Shown one piece after another: positions 15,631 to 22,904 of a stretch of DNA of 37,025 nucleotides. Position numbers and translations under genes: made by a program. Numbering within the stretch: position 1 is the first letter of the stretch; each line of letters begins with the position of its first letter. The notes under the pieces were generated by a model. The model saw nothing but the letters and a program-made list of their open reading frames with translations, was not told the DNA's origin and ran no database searches. The DNA is from Lachnospiraceae bacterium UBA7199. Its GTDB lineage: Bacteria; Bacillota; Clostridia; Lachnospirales; Lachnospiraceae. The stretch covers positions 64,363 through 101,387 of the forward strand of contig DKUR01000083.1 of assembly GCA_002490775.1 (NCBI GenBank), written 5' to 3'.

Positions 15631-15667
15631 ACAACGAATGACACGCTTCGCGAGCCATTCTTATGTT
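15629..15667 (+). repeat. Palindromic repeat copy A (tandem with B)
   Basis: The 25-bp hairpin core (15636-15660) has outer arms GAATG/CATTC and inner arms CGC/GCG around a TTC loop. It is flanked by AAACAAC and TTATGTT, whose AACA and TGTT ends can also pair. It is followed one base later by copy B in the same orientation. Confidence 0.8.
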
Positions 15668-15668
15668 C

Positions 15669-15707
15669 ACAACGGATGCCAGGCTTTGCCAGCCATCCTT
15701 ATGTTAA
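15669..15707 (+). repeat. Palindromic repeat copy B (tandem with A)
   Basis: The 25-bp core (15674-15698) has outer arms GGATG/CATCC and inner arms GGC/GCC around a TTT loop. The flanks are ACAAC and TTATGTTAA. Its right edge abuts the terminator hairpin at 15709-15739. Compared with copy A, both arms differ by matching substitutions, so pairing is kept. Confidence 0.8.
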
Positions 15708-15708
15708 T

Positions 15709-15739
15709 AAAGGAGCTGTGCATTTTTCACAGCCCCTTT
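15709..15739 (-). terminator. Terminator after the transport/regulator operon
   Basis: A 12-bp stem (15709-15720 with 15728-15739, one G-T pair on the minus strand) with a 7-nt loop lies 10 nt past the zinc-ribbon gene stop. The minus-strand tail is TTTATTAA partly supplied by the stem and by repeat B. It separates the transporter/LacI/625-residue-protein unit from the GH53 unit. Confidence 0.7.
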
Positions 15740-15748
15740 CATCTTACA

Positions 15749-15961
15749 TCAGTCAAAATTTGTAAACCGTTTATACATATCACGATAACGGAATCTTACC
15801 ATTTCATTCTTGGCAAGTACATCCTCCTCTGTTCCTGTATACTGACATCGAATACAATAATATTCTTTTTTCTCCTTATCATAAAACATGTCAATATCTA
15901 AATCTCTCATAAAACAGGAGGGACATCTGTAATTTAATTTGCCTTTTCCAGCTTGAGCCAT
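15749..15961 (-). CDS. Small zinc-ribbon protein
   Basis: A 70-residue protein with one predicted zinc ribbon: CPSC at about residues 13-16 and CIRC at about 36-39, separated by a short acidic and aromatic loop. The second half is basic and helical. The start at 15961 has AGGAGGT nine bases upstream and lies inside the 3' end of the 625-residue protein gene, overlapping it by 28 nt. It is the last gene before a terminator. The function is unknown: a role as a small nucleic-acid- or protein-binding accessory is possible, and nothing seen ties it to sugar use apart from location. Confidence 0.8.
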   Translation of the reverse strand: MAQAGKGKLNYRCPSCFMRDLDIDMFYDKEKKEYYCIRCQYTGTEEDVLAKNEMVRFRYRDMYKRFTNFD

Positions 15962-17811
15962 GTGGAAACTACCTCCTTATCCATAAGTGTTGTTTTATAC
16001 CCCAGTGTAAACATGGGTGAAAATGCATAGCCTTCTTTGATATATCCTACCGCCTTTTCATCAGACATTCTCATTGACACCTTTGTATCAACAGGCGGAA
16101 TAACCGCTTCTACGGATGAAGCTCCTGCTTCCTCTTCTTCCCTGCATTTATAAGCATAAGCAATTGTCTTATCCTCATTTTTCCCCTTGCAGGTAAGCGT
16201 GATCTCAGACATATCCTCTGTGTATTCTGTGGTTCCATAGCAGGCTACCATATATTCATTTAATTCAACCTTAGCTTCAGGATTGCTCATTTCAAGAACA
16301 GTTCTTTCCATTCTGATCTCTGAACTTCCTTCTTCAAAATAGATTTTCGTCTGAAGCTTCACTGTCAGATCATAAAACTCAATGGTAACAGGCTCTAAAG
16401 TAAGAATTCTTGTCTTTTTCCCATCTGCAATCATTTCTTCACTAAACTTAGCTTTTGTCCTGCACAAACATAAATCTACTTCCTCACCATGATAGGAAAG
16501 CTTGGCGCTTCTTACGGTTCCTTCCCCTGCATAATGGGTGAAGTAGCCTGCACGGTATTTTTCCTGAATCAGGAACGGATAAGAGGCGTCCTGAATATGA
16601 GGCGTTCCTATCCCCACCTCCCATTTCAGCTTTGCCGCATAGGGACGGAGATCCACAAGCGCGCCACCCTGATCCATGTTAATGCAGGCACGCATATAAG
16701 GATCACAATACCAGAATAGCTGCTTGTCAGAACCATAAAGAATATCTCTCCACAGTGCACACTCAGGCTCTGTATAAGTCTTTTTGCTTCTGAAATAATC
16801 AGCAAACTCCGCCATAGTCATATCTTCCAGCCTGCCTTCTTCCTTCAGCTTTCCGTAATAAGCCATACCGTCATCATAAGACTTTTTAAGAAGCTCAAAA
16901 GGTGCTTCCCAGCGTCCCATCTTATTTAGCCAGCCAGGTCCTACAAACATCATATTGTAGGCATAGCCGTTGTTATATTTCTCCAGCGAACGGTACTGGT
17001 CAATCAAATTATATAAATAAGGATATTCCCACGTTTTGGTATCATAAATCATACCCCGCAGAACGTTCTGGGGATGTGTCCCAAAGTTAGAGCCATTTCC
17101 GTCATAGCATGCAAGCAGATCTCTGGAAAGATGTGGAATTGCAACAATGCCGCTGTCTTCTGCCTCATTTGCTGCCGGCGCATGAATATTCTGCTTAGAT
17201 GGTATCCAGGGATTCCAAGGGCCTCCATCCATAAAAGTATACCAGGAATTATTACAGGTGTGATATGCCTTGGGGCCTTCCTCCCAACAGGTTGCCACTG
17301 CACACTTTACAGATGGATATTTTTCTTTGATATAATTTACAAGTTCAGCATCCATGTAATAGGAACCTGTAGATTCCGGATAAAAGCCAAAAATATCATA
17401 AAATTTTCCAAACACATCATCTACAATGGATTTTTTATCTTCCATAGAAAACATCCAGATGCAAAAATCTTTTGTTTTGTACTTTTCCCTGAATTCCTTG
17501 CAAGGTAGTCCCAGAAGAGATAATGCAATCTCATCCCCGTACTTTTCATGATGTTCTTTTGCAATTGAAATTGCCTCCTCATTAAAAAGGCTGGCATATG
17601 TCATTTGAATCGTGGTTTTTAAGCCATACTTATGCGCACAGTCCTGCTGCAGTCTGAAAATATCTAAAGATTCTGTAAGCAGCGCATCTCTTCCAATATC
17701 TTCTTCCTTTCCATGTCCGGTCACTTTCTCTGCATATTCAGGCACCATTTCCGGCCGATGGATAATATTAACAACAAATTTTTCCAACTTTTTATTCCTG
17801 TCCCTTCCCAT
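15934..17811 (-). CDS. Unrecognised 625-residue protein of the galactan locus (possible carbohydrate-active enzyme)
   Basis: Not recognised with confidence. The first 290 residues have alternating strands and helices that resemble a deformed barrel of the NodB/GH57 type: VVNIIHRPEM near the start, KTTIQMTYASLF, IALSLLG, then DIFGFYPESTGSYYMDAEL followed by a Lys-Tyr-Pro helix end and AVATCWEEG. The middle has WNPWIP, IPHLSRDLLACYDG and a Trp/Tyr-rich region with LFWYCDPYMR. The last 200 residues are beta-rich. There is no signal peptide or membrane segment, so it is probably cytoplasmic. It starts 11 nt after the LacI gene in the transporter operon, which suggests a sugar-cleaving or sugar-modifying role. 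Candidate acidic residues are visible but catalysis is unproven. Confidence 0.75.
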   Translation of the reverse strand: MGRDRNKKLEKFVVNIIHRPEMVPEYAEKVTGHGKEEDIGRDALLTESLDIFRLQQDCAHKYGLKTTIQMTYASLFNEEAISIAKEHHEKYGDEIALSLLGLPCKEFREKYKTKDFCIWMFSMEDKKSIVDDVFGKFYDIFGFYPESTGSYYMDAELVNYIKEKYPSVKCAVATCWEEGPKAYHTCNNSWYTFMDGGPWNPWIPSKQNIHAPAANEAEDSGIVAIPHLSRDLLACYDGNGSNFGTHPQNVLRGMIYDTKTWEYPYLYNLIDQYRSLEKYNNGYAYNMMFVGPGWLNKMGRWEAPFELLKKSYDDGMAYYGKLKEEGRLEDMTMAEFADYFRSKKTYTEPECALWRDILYGSDKQLFWYCDPYMRACINMDQGGALVDLRPYAAKLKWEVGIGTPHIQDASYPFLIQEKYRAGYFTHYAGEGTVRSAKLSYHGEEVDLCLCRTKAKFSEEMIADGKKTRILTLEPVTIEFYDLTVKLQTKIYFEEGSSEIRMERTVLEMSNPEAKVELNEYMVACYGTTEYTEDMSEITLTCKGKNEDKTIAYAYKCREEEEAGASSVEAVIPPVDTKVSMRMSDEKAVGYIKEGYAFSPMFTLGYKTTLMDKEVVSTWLKLEKAN

Positions 17812-17822
17812 ATAATAGCATT

Positions 17823-18809
17823 TTAAACCTTCGTTGATTCATTAATTACAAGCTGATATCCAAGTAACGTTCTATCTGCAACTTCTTTTTTTTCAATACA
17901 GTCAACTAAGAGACTGCAGCTTGCCGCACCAAGCTCCATCGCATCAAATTGAAGCGATGTAATGGCAGGCTGGTGATTTTCCAGCATTCTGCTGTTGTAA
18001 AAAGAAGCTACCTTAATATCCTGTGGTACTTTGAAGCCTTCACTTTCCAGTGTGTTCAACACATGAATGCAAATGGCATCATCCATACACAAAATACATT
18101 CTACTCTTTTTAAAAGCAACTCTTTAACTGCTTCCTCAATCTTTATTTTACTACATGCATCGGTATAGATCACACCATTATCAACCGGAATCTTATTTTT
18201 CTCAAATGCATCCTGATATCCCTTCAGGCGGTTTTGATTTACAATATTGCGTATGCTGCCTCCAATCAGTGCCAATTTTCTTATTCCTTTTTTTAAAAGC
18301 AAACTTGTAAGTTCACTGCATCCGGCCAGATGATCATTATCAATCTGCGGCACACTTTTATCTTCTGCAGCGCCAATGGCAATAAAGGGAATTCCTGTTT
18401 TTTTCAGATATTCCATAGCCGGATCATTTTCCAATGTCCTCCCAAGAATAATGCCATCTACTTTTCGGTTATCAACAAGGCGTTCCAGCCTTGAGATATC
18501 ATTTTCCGTTACCATAGAAATGATCACGTCGTAATCCAAGTCCGACGCCCTACTGCTAACGCCCCACATGCAATTTTGAAAAAAAGAAAGTTCTGTAAGA
18601 TTGTAATCCTCCGGCATAACAAAGCTGATATTGAACGTTCTGGACTGTGCCAGTCCTTTTGCAAGGGCATTAGGCCTATAGTTATTTTCATTAATATATT
18701 TTAAAACTTTTTCTCTTGTTTCTATTCCAATCCTACCCTTTCCAGAGATTGCTCTGGAAACGGTAGTTTTGGAAATATTTAATTCTCTTGCAATATCATC
18801 AATTGTCAT
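17823..18809 (-). CDS. LacI-family transcriptional regulator
   Basis: A 328-residue sugar-responsive repressor. The N-terminal helix-turn-helix reads TIDDIARELNISKTTVSRA with the hinge helix near residues 47-58 (PNALAKGLAQSRT). The rest is a periplasmic-binding-protein-like effector domain with IDNDHLAGCSELTSLLL and the C-terminal TSLQFDAMELG. It lies between the permease genes and the 625-residue protein gene in the same direction, so it probably controls this operon through the palindromes at the binding-protein promoter (22711-22751). The ribosome-binding site is weak, consistent with low production. The effector is unknown; a galactose-containing sugar is inferred from GH53. Confidence 0.93.
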   Translation of the reverse strand: MTIDDIARELNISKTTVSRAISGKGRIGIETREKVLKYINENNYRPNALAKGLAQSRTFNISFVMPEDYNLTELSFFQNCMWGVSSRASDLDYDVIISMVTENDISRLERLVDNRKVDGIILGRTLENDPAMEYLKKTGIPFIAIGAAEDKSVPQIDNDHLAGCSELTSLLLKKGIRKLALIGGSIRNIVNQNRLKGYQDAFEKNKIPVDNGVIYTDACSKIKIEEAVKELLLKRVECILCMDDAICIHVLNTLESEGFKVPQDIKVASFYNSRMLENHQPAITSLQFDAMELGAASCSLLVDCIEKKEVADRTLLGYQLVINESTKV

Positions 18810-18846
18810 ATTTCAATACTTCTCAGGTCCTATATGCAGCAAACCA

Positions 18847-19725
18847 TTAACCCTTTACTGCACCGCCTGTAACACCTTCAACATAATACTTCTGCAGACA
18901 CATGAACAAAATTGTTACCGGAATTGCAACAAGTACGCCGCCGGCACAGAACCTTGTGAAAAAGCCCTGATAATCATTTGTCCATACCCATCTCTGTAAT
19001 GCTACTGCCACATTATAACTATCACTATATCCAAATGCTACGTAAGATGCAAACACGTAATCACACCAAGGTGCCATGAAAGCTTCCAGTGCCGTATAAA
19101 TAATAATAGGTTTTGCCAGCGGCAGGATGATGGTAAGTGCGATCCTCGCATTTGAAGCACCGTCAATTCTTGCTGATTCGTCCAGTGCTTTGGGAACTGT
19201 ATCCAGGTATCCCTTACTTACATAATATTTCATACCGGCACTGGCAACAGTAACCAGAATTAAGCCCGGGATAGCCCCTGCCTGTGTCAGTCCTATCTGC
19301 TTTAATAGGAAATACAGACAGATCATGGTAAGGAACCCAGGGAACATACCAAGAATCAGCCAAAGCTGCATCATAAAATTTCTTCCCTTAAAACGGCTTC
19401 TTGATAAAGCATATGCCACGCAAAGAATCATAATTGTATTGAGCACAGCCACAGAAAAAGCTATGATCAATGTATTTAAATACCATCTTACAAAAGAGCA
19501 TTCTTCACTGAAAAGGTATGCGTAATTGTCCCATGAGAAAGCCTTTGGAATAATATAGGATACCATGCCGCCATACTCTGTTGCATAAGAACGGAAGCTC
19601 TGGAATACCAGCCCTACAAAAGGGAACAGCCAAATAATGCTCATAAGGATTAATACGATATAGGTAATTGTATTACTGACTTTATTATGAAAACTTTTTG
19701 ATCTTGTCTTATTTGTTTTTGCCAT
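18847..19725 (-). CDS. Carbohydrate ABC transporter permease, MalG/GanQ-like
   Basis: Second membrane subunit of a CUT1-type oligosaccharide importer. The 292 residues show about six membrane segments and the EAA loop ALDESARIDGASNARIALTI, which contacts the ATPase, followed by LPLAKP. Its start overlaps the stop of the preceding permease gene by one base (TAATG). No ATPase gene is present in the window, so a shared MsmX-type ATPase encoded elsewhere is likely. Closest in layout to galactan-oligosaccharide transporters such as B. subtilis GanSPQ, but substrate specificity is inferred only from the neighbouring GH53. Confidence 0.94.
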   Translation of the reverse strand: MAKTNKTRSKSFHNKVSNTITYIVLILMSIIWLFPFVGLVFQSFRSYATEYGGMVSYIIPKAFSWDNYAYLFSEECSFVRWYLNTLIIAFSVAVLNTIMILCVAYALSRSRFKGRNFMMQLWLILGMFPGFLTMICLYFLLKQIGLTQAGAIPGLILVTVASAGMKYYVSKGYLDTVPKALDESARIDGASNARIALTIILPLAKPIIIYTALEAFMAPWCDYVFASYVAFGYSDSYNVAVALQRWVWTNDYQGFFTRFCAGGVLVAIPVTILFMCLQKYYVEGVTGGAVKG

Positions 19726-21128
19726 TATTGGAATCCCTCCTCATCCTTTACAGACGGCAGGATACGATATACTACCAGTGATATTACTGCCGTAACCACA
19801 AATACCATGATACCAATTACTGCTGCCATTCGATAGTTTGTATCGTTAATGGTCAGCTTATACAGCCAGGTGATCAACAGATCCGTATATCCGGCTCCGC
19901 CCACCAGATCCATCGACTTCGGATTTCCCTGTGTTAACAGGAAAATCACATTAAAGTTATTTAAGTTACCTGTAAATGAAGTTAAAAGGTACGGCCCTGT
20001 TATAAACAGCATGTAGGGAAGTGTGATCTTCATAAACATCTGGAAACCGTTTGCCCCGTCAATTCTTGCACTTTCATACAGATCCTCAGGGATATTCATC
20101 AAAATACCGGTTGCCATCAGCATCATATAAGGAATGCCAATCCATACATTGATTATGATAATCAGGATACGTGCGTAAGTTGCATTTGACCAGAAGGGAA
20201 TGAAATTATCAATTAATCCCCATTTTAACAGATATCCGTTTACCAGTCCGTCATTTGCAAACATCTTATAAACATAAAGCAGGGATACAAACTGGGGAAT
20301 TGCAATGGTCATAACCAGAATGGTTCTCCACAGCTTTTTAAACTTAATGCCTTTTTTATTTATCATAATTGCAACGCCCATTCCCAGAAAATAATTCAGG
20401 AAGGTTGCAAAAAATGCCCATACCAAGGTCCAACCCAATACAGTAAAGAAGGTGGAACCAAAACCTGCGGAGCCAATAGAAAACAGATTCTTAAAGTTTG
20501 CAAATCCCGTCCAGGAAAACAATGCGGCAGGCGGCTGATGATCCGCATCAAAATTGGTAAATGCAACACAAATCATGAAAATAATCGGCAGAATAATAAA
20601 GACAAATACGCCCAGATTAGGCAGCGCCAACAATGTCTTATCGAAATTTTCATTAATCAGTGAATACAAATCCTCTTTGGAGGTGGGAAGTTTTCTTCCC
20701 TGGGCAAGGTAGGTCTGAATCTGTCTGTTCTGACGTACATTCACCCTCCATAAATAAACAAATGCAATAATCACAAAAATTGTCAGTATGCCATAAAGCA
20801 AAATCAAAAAGCTGTTATCCCCATAAACGGTAACCGGAACCACTCCTGATTTATCCACGTATGTAGCTGTTGTACCCAGTGTAGGAATACCTGCAAGATA
20901 TTTTGCTCCAAATGAAATCATGTAATAGAGAAAAAGAATTTCCACAGCTAAAAACACAATACCCCGAAGGAACTGCTTATGCATAAGCTGGCCAAAGCCC
21001 ATAATCAGGAAAGACACCTTTGTTTTCCAGTCCCCTTCCGTAAAAGTTACTCCGATTTCTTTCACATTTTTGCCTATATTAGAAAACATATTCTGAATAT
21101 TGGCAGATAGTTTACTTTCTTTCCCCAT
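19725..21128 (-). CDS. Carbohydrate ABC transporter permease, MalF/GanP-like
   Basis: First membrane subunit of the importer. The start is placed at ATG 21128 (467 residues, MGKESKLSANIQ) with GGAGG just upstream. An in-frame extension to 21224 lies in the hairpin-rich spacer and has no supporting site. Before the transporter core there is a long N-terminal region with extra hydrophobic segments (about residues 50-85 and 105-140), as in MalF and GanP. The core has the EAA loop DLYESARIDGANGFQMFMKI followed by TLPY. It is separated from the binding-protein gene by 229 nt containing three RNA hairpins, a layout that usually lowers permease expression relative to binding protein. Confidence 0.94.
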   Translation of the reverse strand: MGKESKLSANIQNMFSNIGKNVKEIGVTFTEGDWKTKVSFLIMGFGQLMHKQFLRGIVFLAVEILFLYYMISFGAKYLAGIPTLGTTATYVDKSGVVPVTVYGDNSFLILLYGILTIFVIIAFVYLWRVNVRQNRQIQTYLAQGRKLPTSKEDLYSLINENFDKTLLALPNLGVFVFIILPIIFMICVAFTNFDADHQPPAALFSWTGFANFKNLFSIGSAGFGSTFFTVLGWTLVWAFFATFLNYFLGMGVAIMINKKGIKFKKLWRTILVMTIAIPQFVSLLYVYKMFANDGLVNGYLLKWGLIDNFIPFWSNATYARILIIIINVWIGIPYMMLMATGILMNIPEDLYESARIDGANGFQMFMKITLPYMLFITGPYLLTSFTGNLNNFNVIFLLTQGNPKSMDLVGGAGYTDLLITWLYKLTINDTNYRMAAVIGIMVFVVTAVISLVVYRILPSVKDEEGFQ

Positions 21129-21208
21129 GTCCGCCTCCAAATCACAATTTTTTATGTTATACCTTTTGTTTTTAGTAAATTTCTTCGATAAAATTTTCCC
21201 TTTTTTAC

Positions 21209-21255
21209 TTTTCATGACAGCCAAAAGCTGTTTTTCCCTTTAGCTGTCATGAAAA
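21209..21255. repeat. 13-bp perfect inverted repeat next to repeat copy C
   Basis: TTTTCATGACAGC (21209-21221) and GCTGTCATGAAAA (21243-21255) are perfect inverted copies separated by 21 bp. Neither strand has a U-tract, so this is not an ordinary terminator. It lies in the binding-protein/permease spacer, directly abutting repeat C. Confidence 0.75.
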
Positions 21256-21297
21256 ACAACGGACACCACGCTTCGCGAGCTGTCCTTATGTTAATAA
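21254..21297 (+). repeat. Palindromic repeat copy C
   Basis: The 25-bp core (21261-21285) has outer arms GGACA/TGTCC and inner arms CGC/GCG around a TTC loop, flanked by AAACAAC and TTATGTTAATAA. The core has the same length, the same two mismatch positions and the same loop as copies A and B although the arm bases differ. Confidence 0.8.
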
Positions 21298-21301
21298 TGC
21301 T

Positions 21302-21335
21302 GCTGCAGGCCGCGGTAAGCAGCCCGCCATGCAGC
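21302..21335 (-). terminator. Hairpin after the binding-protein gene (partial terminator or mRNA stabiliser)
   Basis: GCTGCAGGC (21302-21310) pairs with GCC-A-TGCAGC (21326-21335, one bulge). On the minus strand it starts 22 nt past the stop codon and is followed by AGCATTATTAAC, a weak U-rich tail partly formed by repeat C. Partial termination or protection of the upstream mRNA is likely. Confidence 0.5.
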
Positions 21336-21357
21336 CATATATCATTTTGTGATCTGC

Positions 21358-22672
21358 CTACTGAGCGTAGGATTCACAGGTTGCCTGGAACTCTTCCAGA
21401 ACGCTCATTAATTCTTCATCAGATGCATTGTCATATTTGTCAGCAATTACATCATCACCAAGAGCTGTTGCCAGAGTCCAGTAATCGTTAGGATACTGTC
21501 CCTGAGGAATTGTGAATGCAAGCTGCTCAGCAAGTGCGGAAAGAGCTTCGTCAGACTGTACTGCACTGTCAGCTTGTGCTTCCATGTTGGAAGGGCCCCA
21601 GCCTACTTCATTGTAACGTGCAAGCTGAACTTCTGCACTTGAAAGGTATTTAGCAAGTTCAAGACAAACAACTGCCTTGTTGGTATCTGTCTGAGGCTTT
21701 AAGCCTAAAAGCTTGAATCCGCCAAATCCGCTGAACTGGAATGTTTCACCGTCAACAGTAAAGGTAGGAAGCTTTGCACATGCATAATTGTCGCCAAATA
21801 CTTCTTTTGCTGCGCCTGAATCCCATGTACCATCAATGATTGCACCAGGATTTGTAGCATTGCTGATAGCGGAACCATTAAAGAAAGAAGGAGATTTGGA
21901 CAGTTCGATCATCTTCTTTAAAGCCTTAACGCCATTGTCAGAAGCATATGTTACGTTAGCCTTCATAAACTTACCGTTAGAATCTGCATCATAAGTAAGC
22001 TGGCAGCCTGTTGCAAAGAAGAATGCTGTCTGATACCATCCAGAGTTGATTTCCATGTAAAAGCCCTTGCCCGCTGCTTCGCAGTCTGCAACGATCTTTT
22101 CAAGAGAAGTAGGATCGGTTACAACAGATTTGTCATAATACATAAAGTAACCATTGTCAGATGTAACAGGGAATGCATAGATTGCATCACCCATAGTAGC
22201 AGCGCCCACAGCGCCTGCATCATTACTTGTAGATACAAAATTAGCATAATCGCCGATAACTTCCATGATCGCGCCTGCTGATACAAGACGTGCCAGCTGA
22301 TCCTGAGCAAATCCGTAGATATCTGCCCCCCCCTTCTACGTCAGTAACCATGTTGTTGGCTGCGTCACCTTCGCCAACAGCTTCGATTGTTACTGTGTAG
22401 CCGGCAAACTGGGGATTTTCTTCCATAAACTTATCAACCTGTGTCTTTGTAAATGCATTTACTTCTTCTGCAACCCAGATCGTAATGGAACCTGTGCCGT
22501 AATCAACATCTGCCGGTGCTGCCTCTGCCGGTGCTGATTCTGTGTTTGTTGTTTCTGTGTTTGCTGCTCCGTCTGAAGCTGCACTGTTGTCCGCTGCCTT
22601 ATTTCCGCATCCTGCTAACAATGCTGCTACCATAGATACAGAAAGAATTGCTGCTAACAATTTCTTTTTCAT
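21358..22672 (-). pseudogene. Sugar-binding lipoprotein of the ABC transporter, frameshifted at a G8 tract
   Basis: Extracellular solute-binding protein of the CUT1 (MalE/GanS-like) type. The start at ATG 22672 has GGAGG nine bases upstream. A signal peptide ends in the lipobox LLAGC, followed by a Ser/Ala/Glu/Thr linker and the mature start TGSITIWVAEE. The frame breaks at eight G (22326-22333 on the plus strand as C). With seven G the sequence would read on through DVEGGADIYGFAQDQ into the second part, which begins near MEVIGDY and is intact to 21358, for a total of about 437 residues. The break could be a sequencing or assembly error, a phase-variable tract or a recent mutation. The rest of the gene shows no decay. 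Confidence 0.9.
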
Positions 22673-22697
22673 ATTCATTACCCTCCTAAACAAAATG

Positions 22698-22751
22698 TTT
22701 TGGAACAATTTTGGAAACGCTTCCAATTTTGCGCAACCGTTTGTTCCAAAA
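22698..22751 (-). promoter_or_regulatory. Operator array: cre-like palindrome, second LacI-type site and outer inverted repeat
   Basis: A 16-bp palindromic site TTGGAAACGCTTCCAA (22711-22726; one off-centre mismatch pair) matches the cre consensus TGNAANCGNTNNCA on the minus strand. A second LacI-type site CAACCGTTTG (22734-22743) is centred 20 bp away, about two helical turns. Both are framed by a perfect 11-bp inverted repeat, TTTTGGAACAA (22698-22708) and TTGTTCCAAAA (22741-22751). All lie just downstream of the -10 box, suiting repression by the LacI-type regulator and/or CcpA. Confidence 0.75.
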
Positions 22752-22753
22752 GT

Positions 22754-22782
22754 AGGATAACATTAGCTTTTCGCATTGTCAA
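22754..22782 (-). promoter_or_regulatory. Promoter of the transporter operon
   Basis: Minus strand: -35 TTGACA (22777-22782, perfect), 17-bp spacer, -10 TATCCT (22754-22759). Transcription would start near 22747, inside the operator array, leaving a leader of about 75 nt before the binding-protein start. Confidence 0.7.
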
Positions 22783-22814
22783 TATTTTGCAATGTATATT
22801 TTTTAGGGTTATTT

Positions 22815-22848
22815 TTGTGCATATTGCACAATTTATATCGAAACGTTT
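22815..22848. promoter_or_regulatory. Upstream palindromes in the binding-protein/maf spacer
   Basis: TTGTGCA-TAT-TGCACAA (22815-22831) is a perfect 7-bp inverted repeat. AAACGTTT (22841-22848) is a further LacI/CcpA-type core. Both lie upstream of the transporter promoter in an AT-rich stretch and might bind an activator or a second repressor dimer for looping. No binding evidence exists beyond symmetry. Confidence 0.4.
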
Positions 22849-22904
22849 TTACTATATTTTTACAAAACGAGCACTTTTTCGCTTTTTTTCGTATTTTCGA
22901 CGCA

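Noticed and set aside
15629..15707. CRISPR-like array for the tandem repeats
   Set aside because: There are only two units, separated by one base, with no unique spacers and no cas genes.
21129..21224. N-terminal extension of the MalF-like permease
   Set aside because: It covers one arm of the spacer inverted repeat, has no ribosome-binding site, and the ATG at 21128 has GGAGG upstream.
22241..22310. Separate second gene beginning at the methionine near 22266
   Set aside because: The two frames together make one normal solute-binding protein; the internal methionine is part of a conserved segment, and no ribosome-binding site precedes it.
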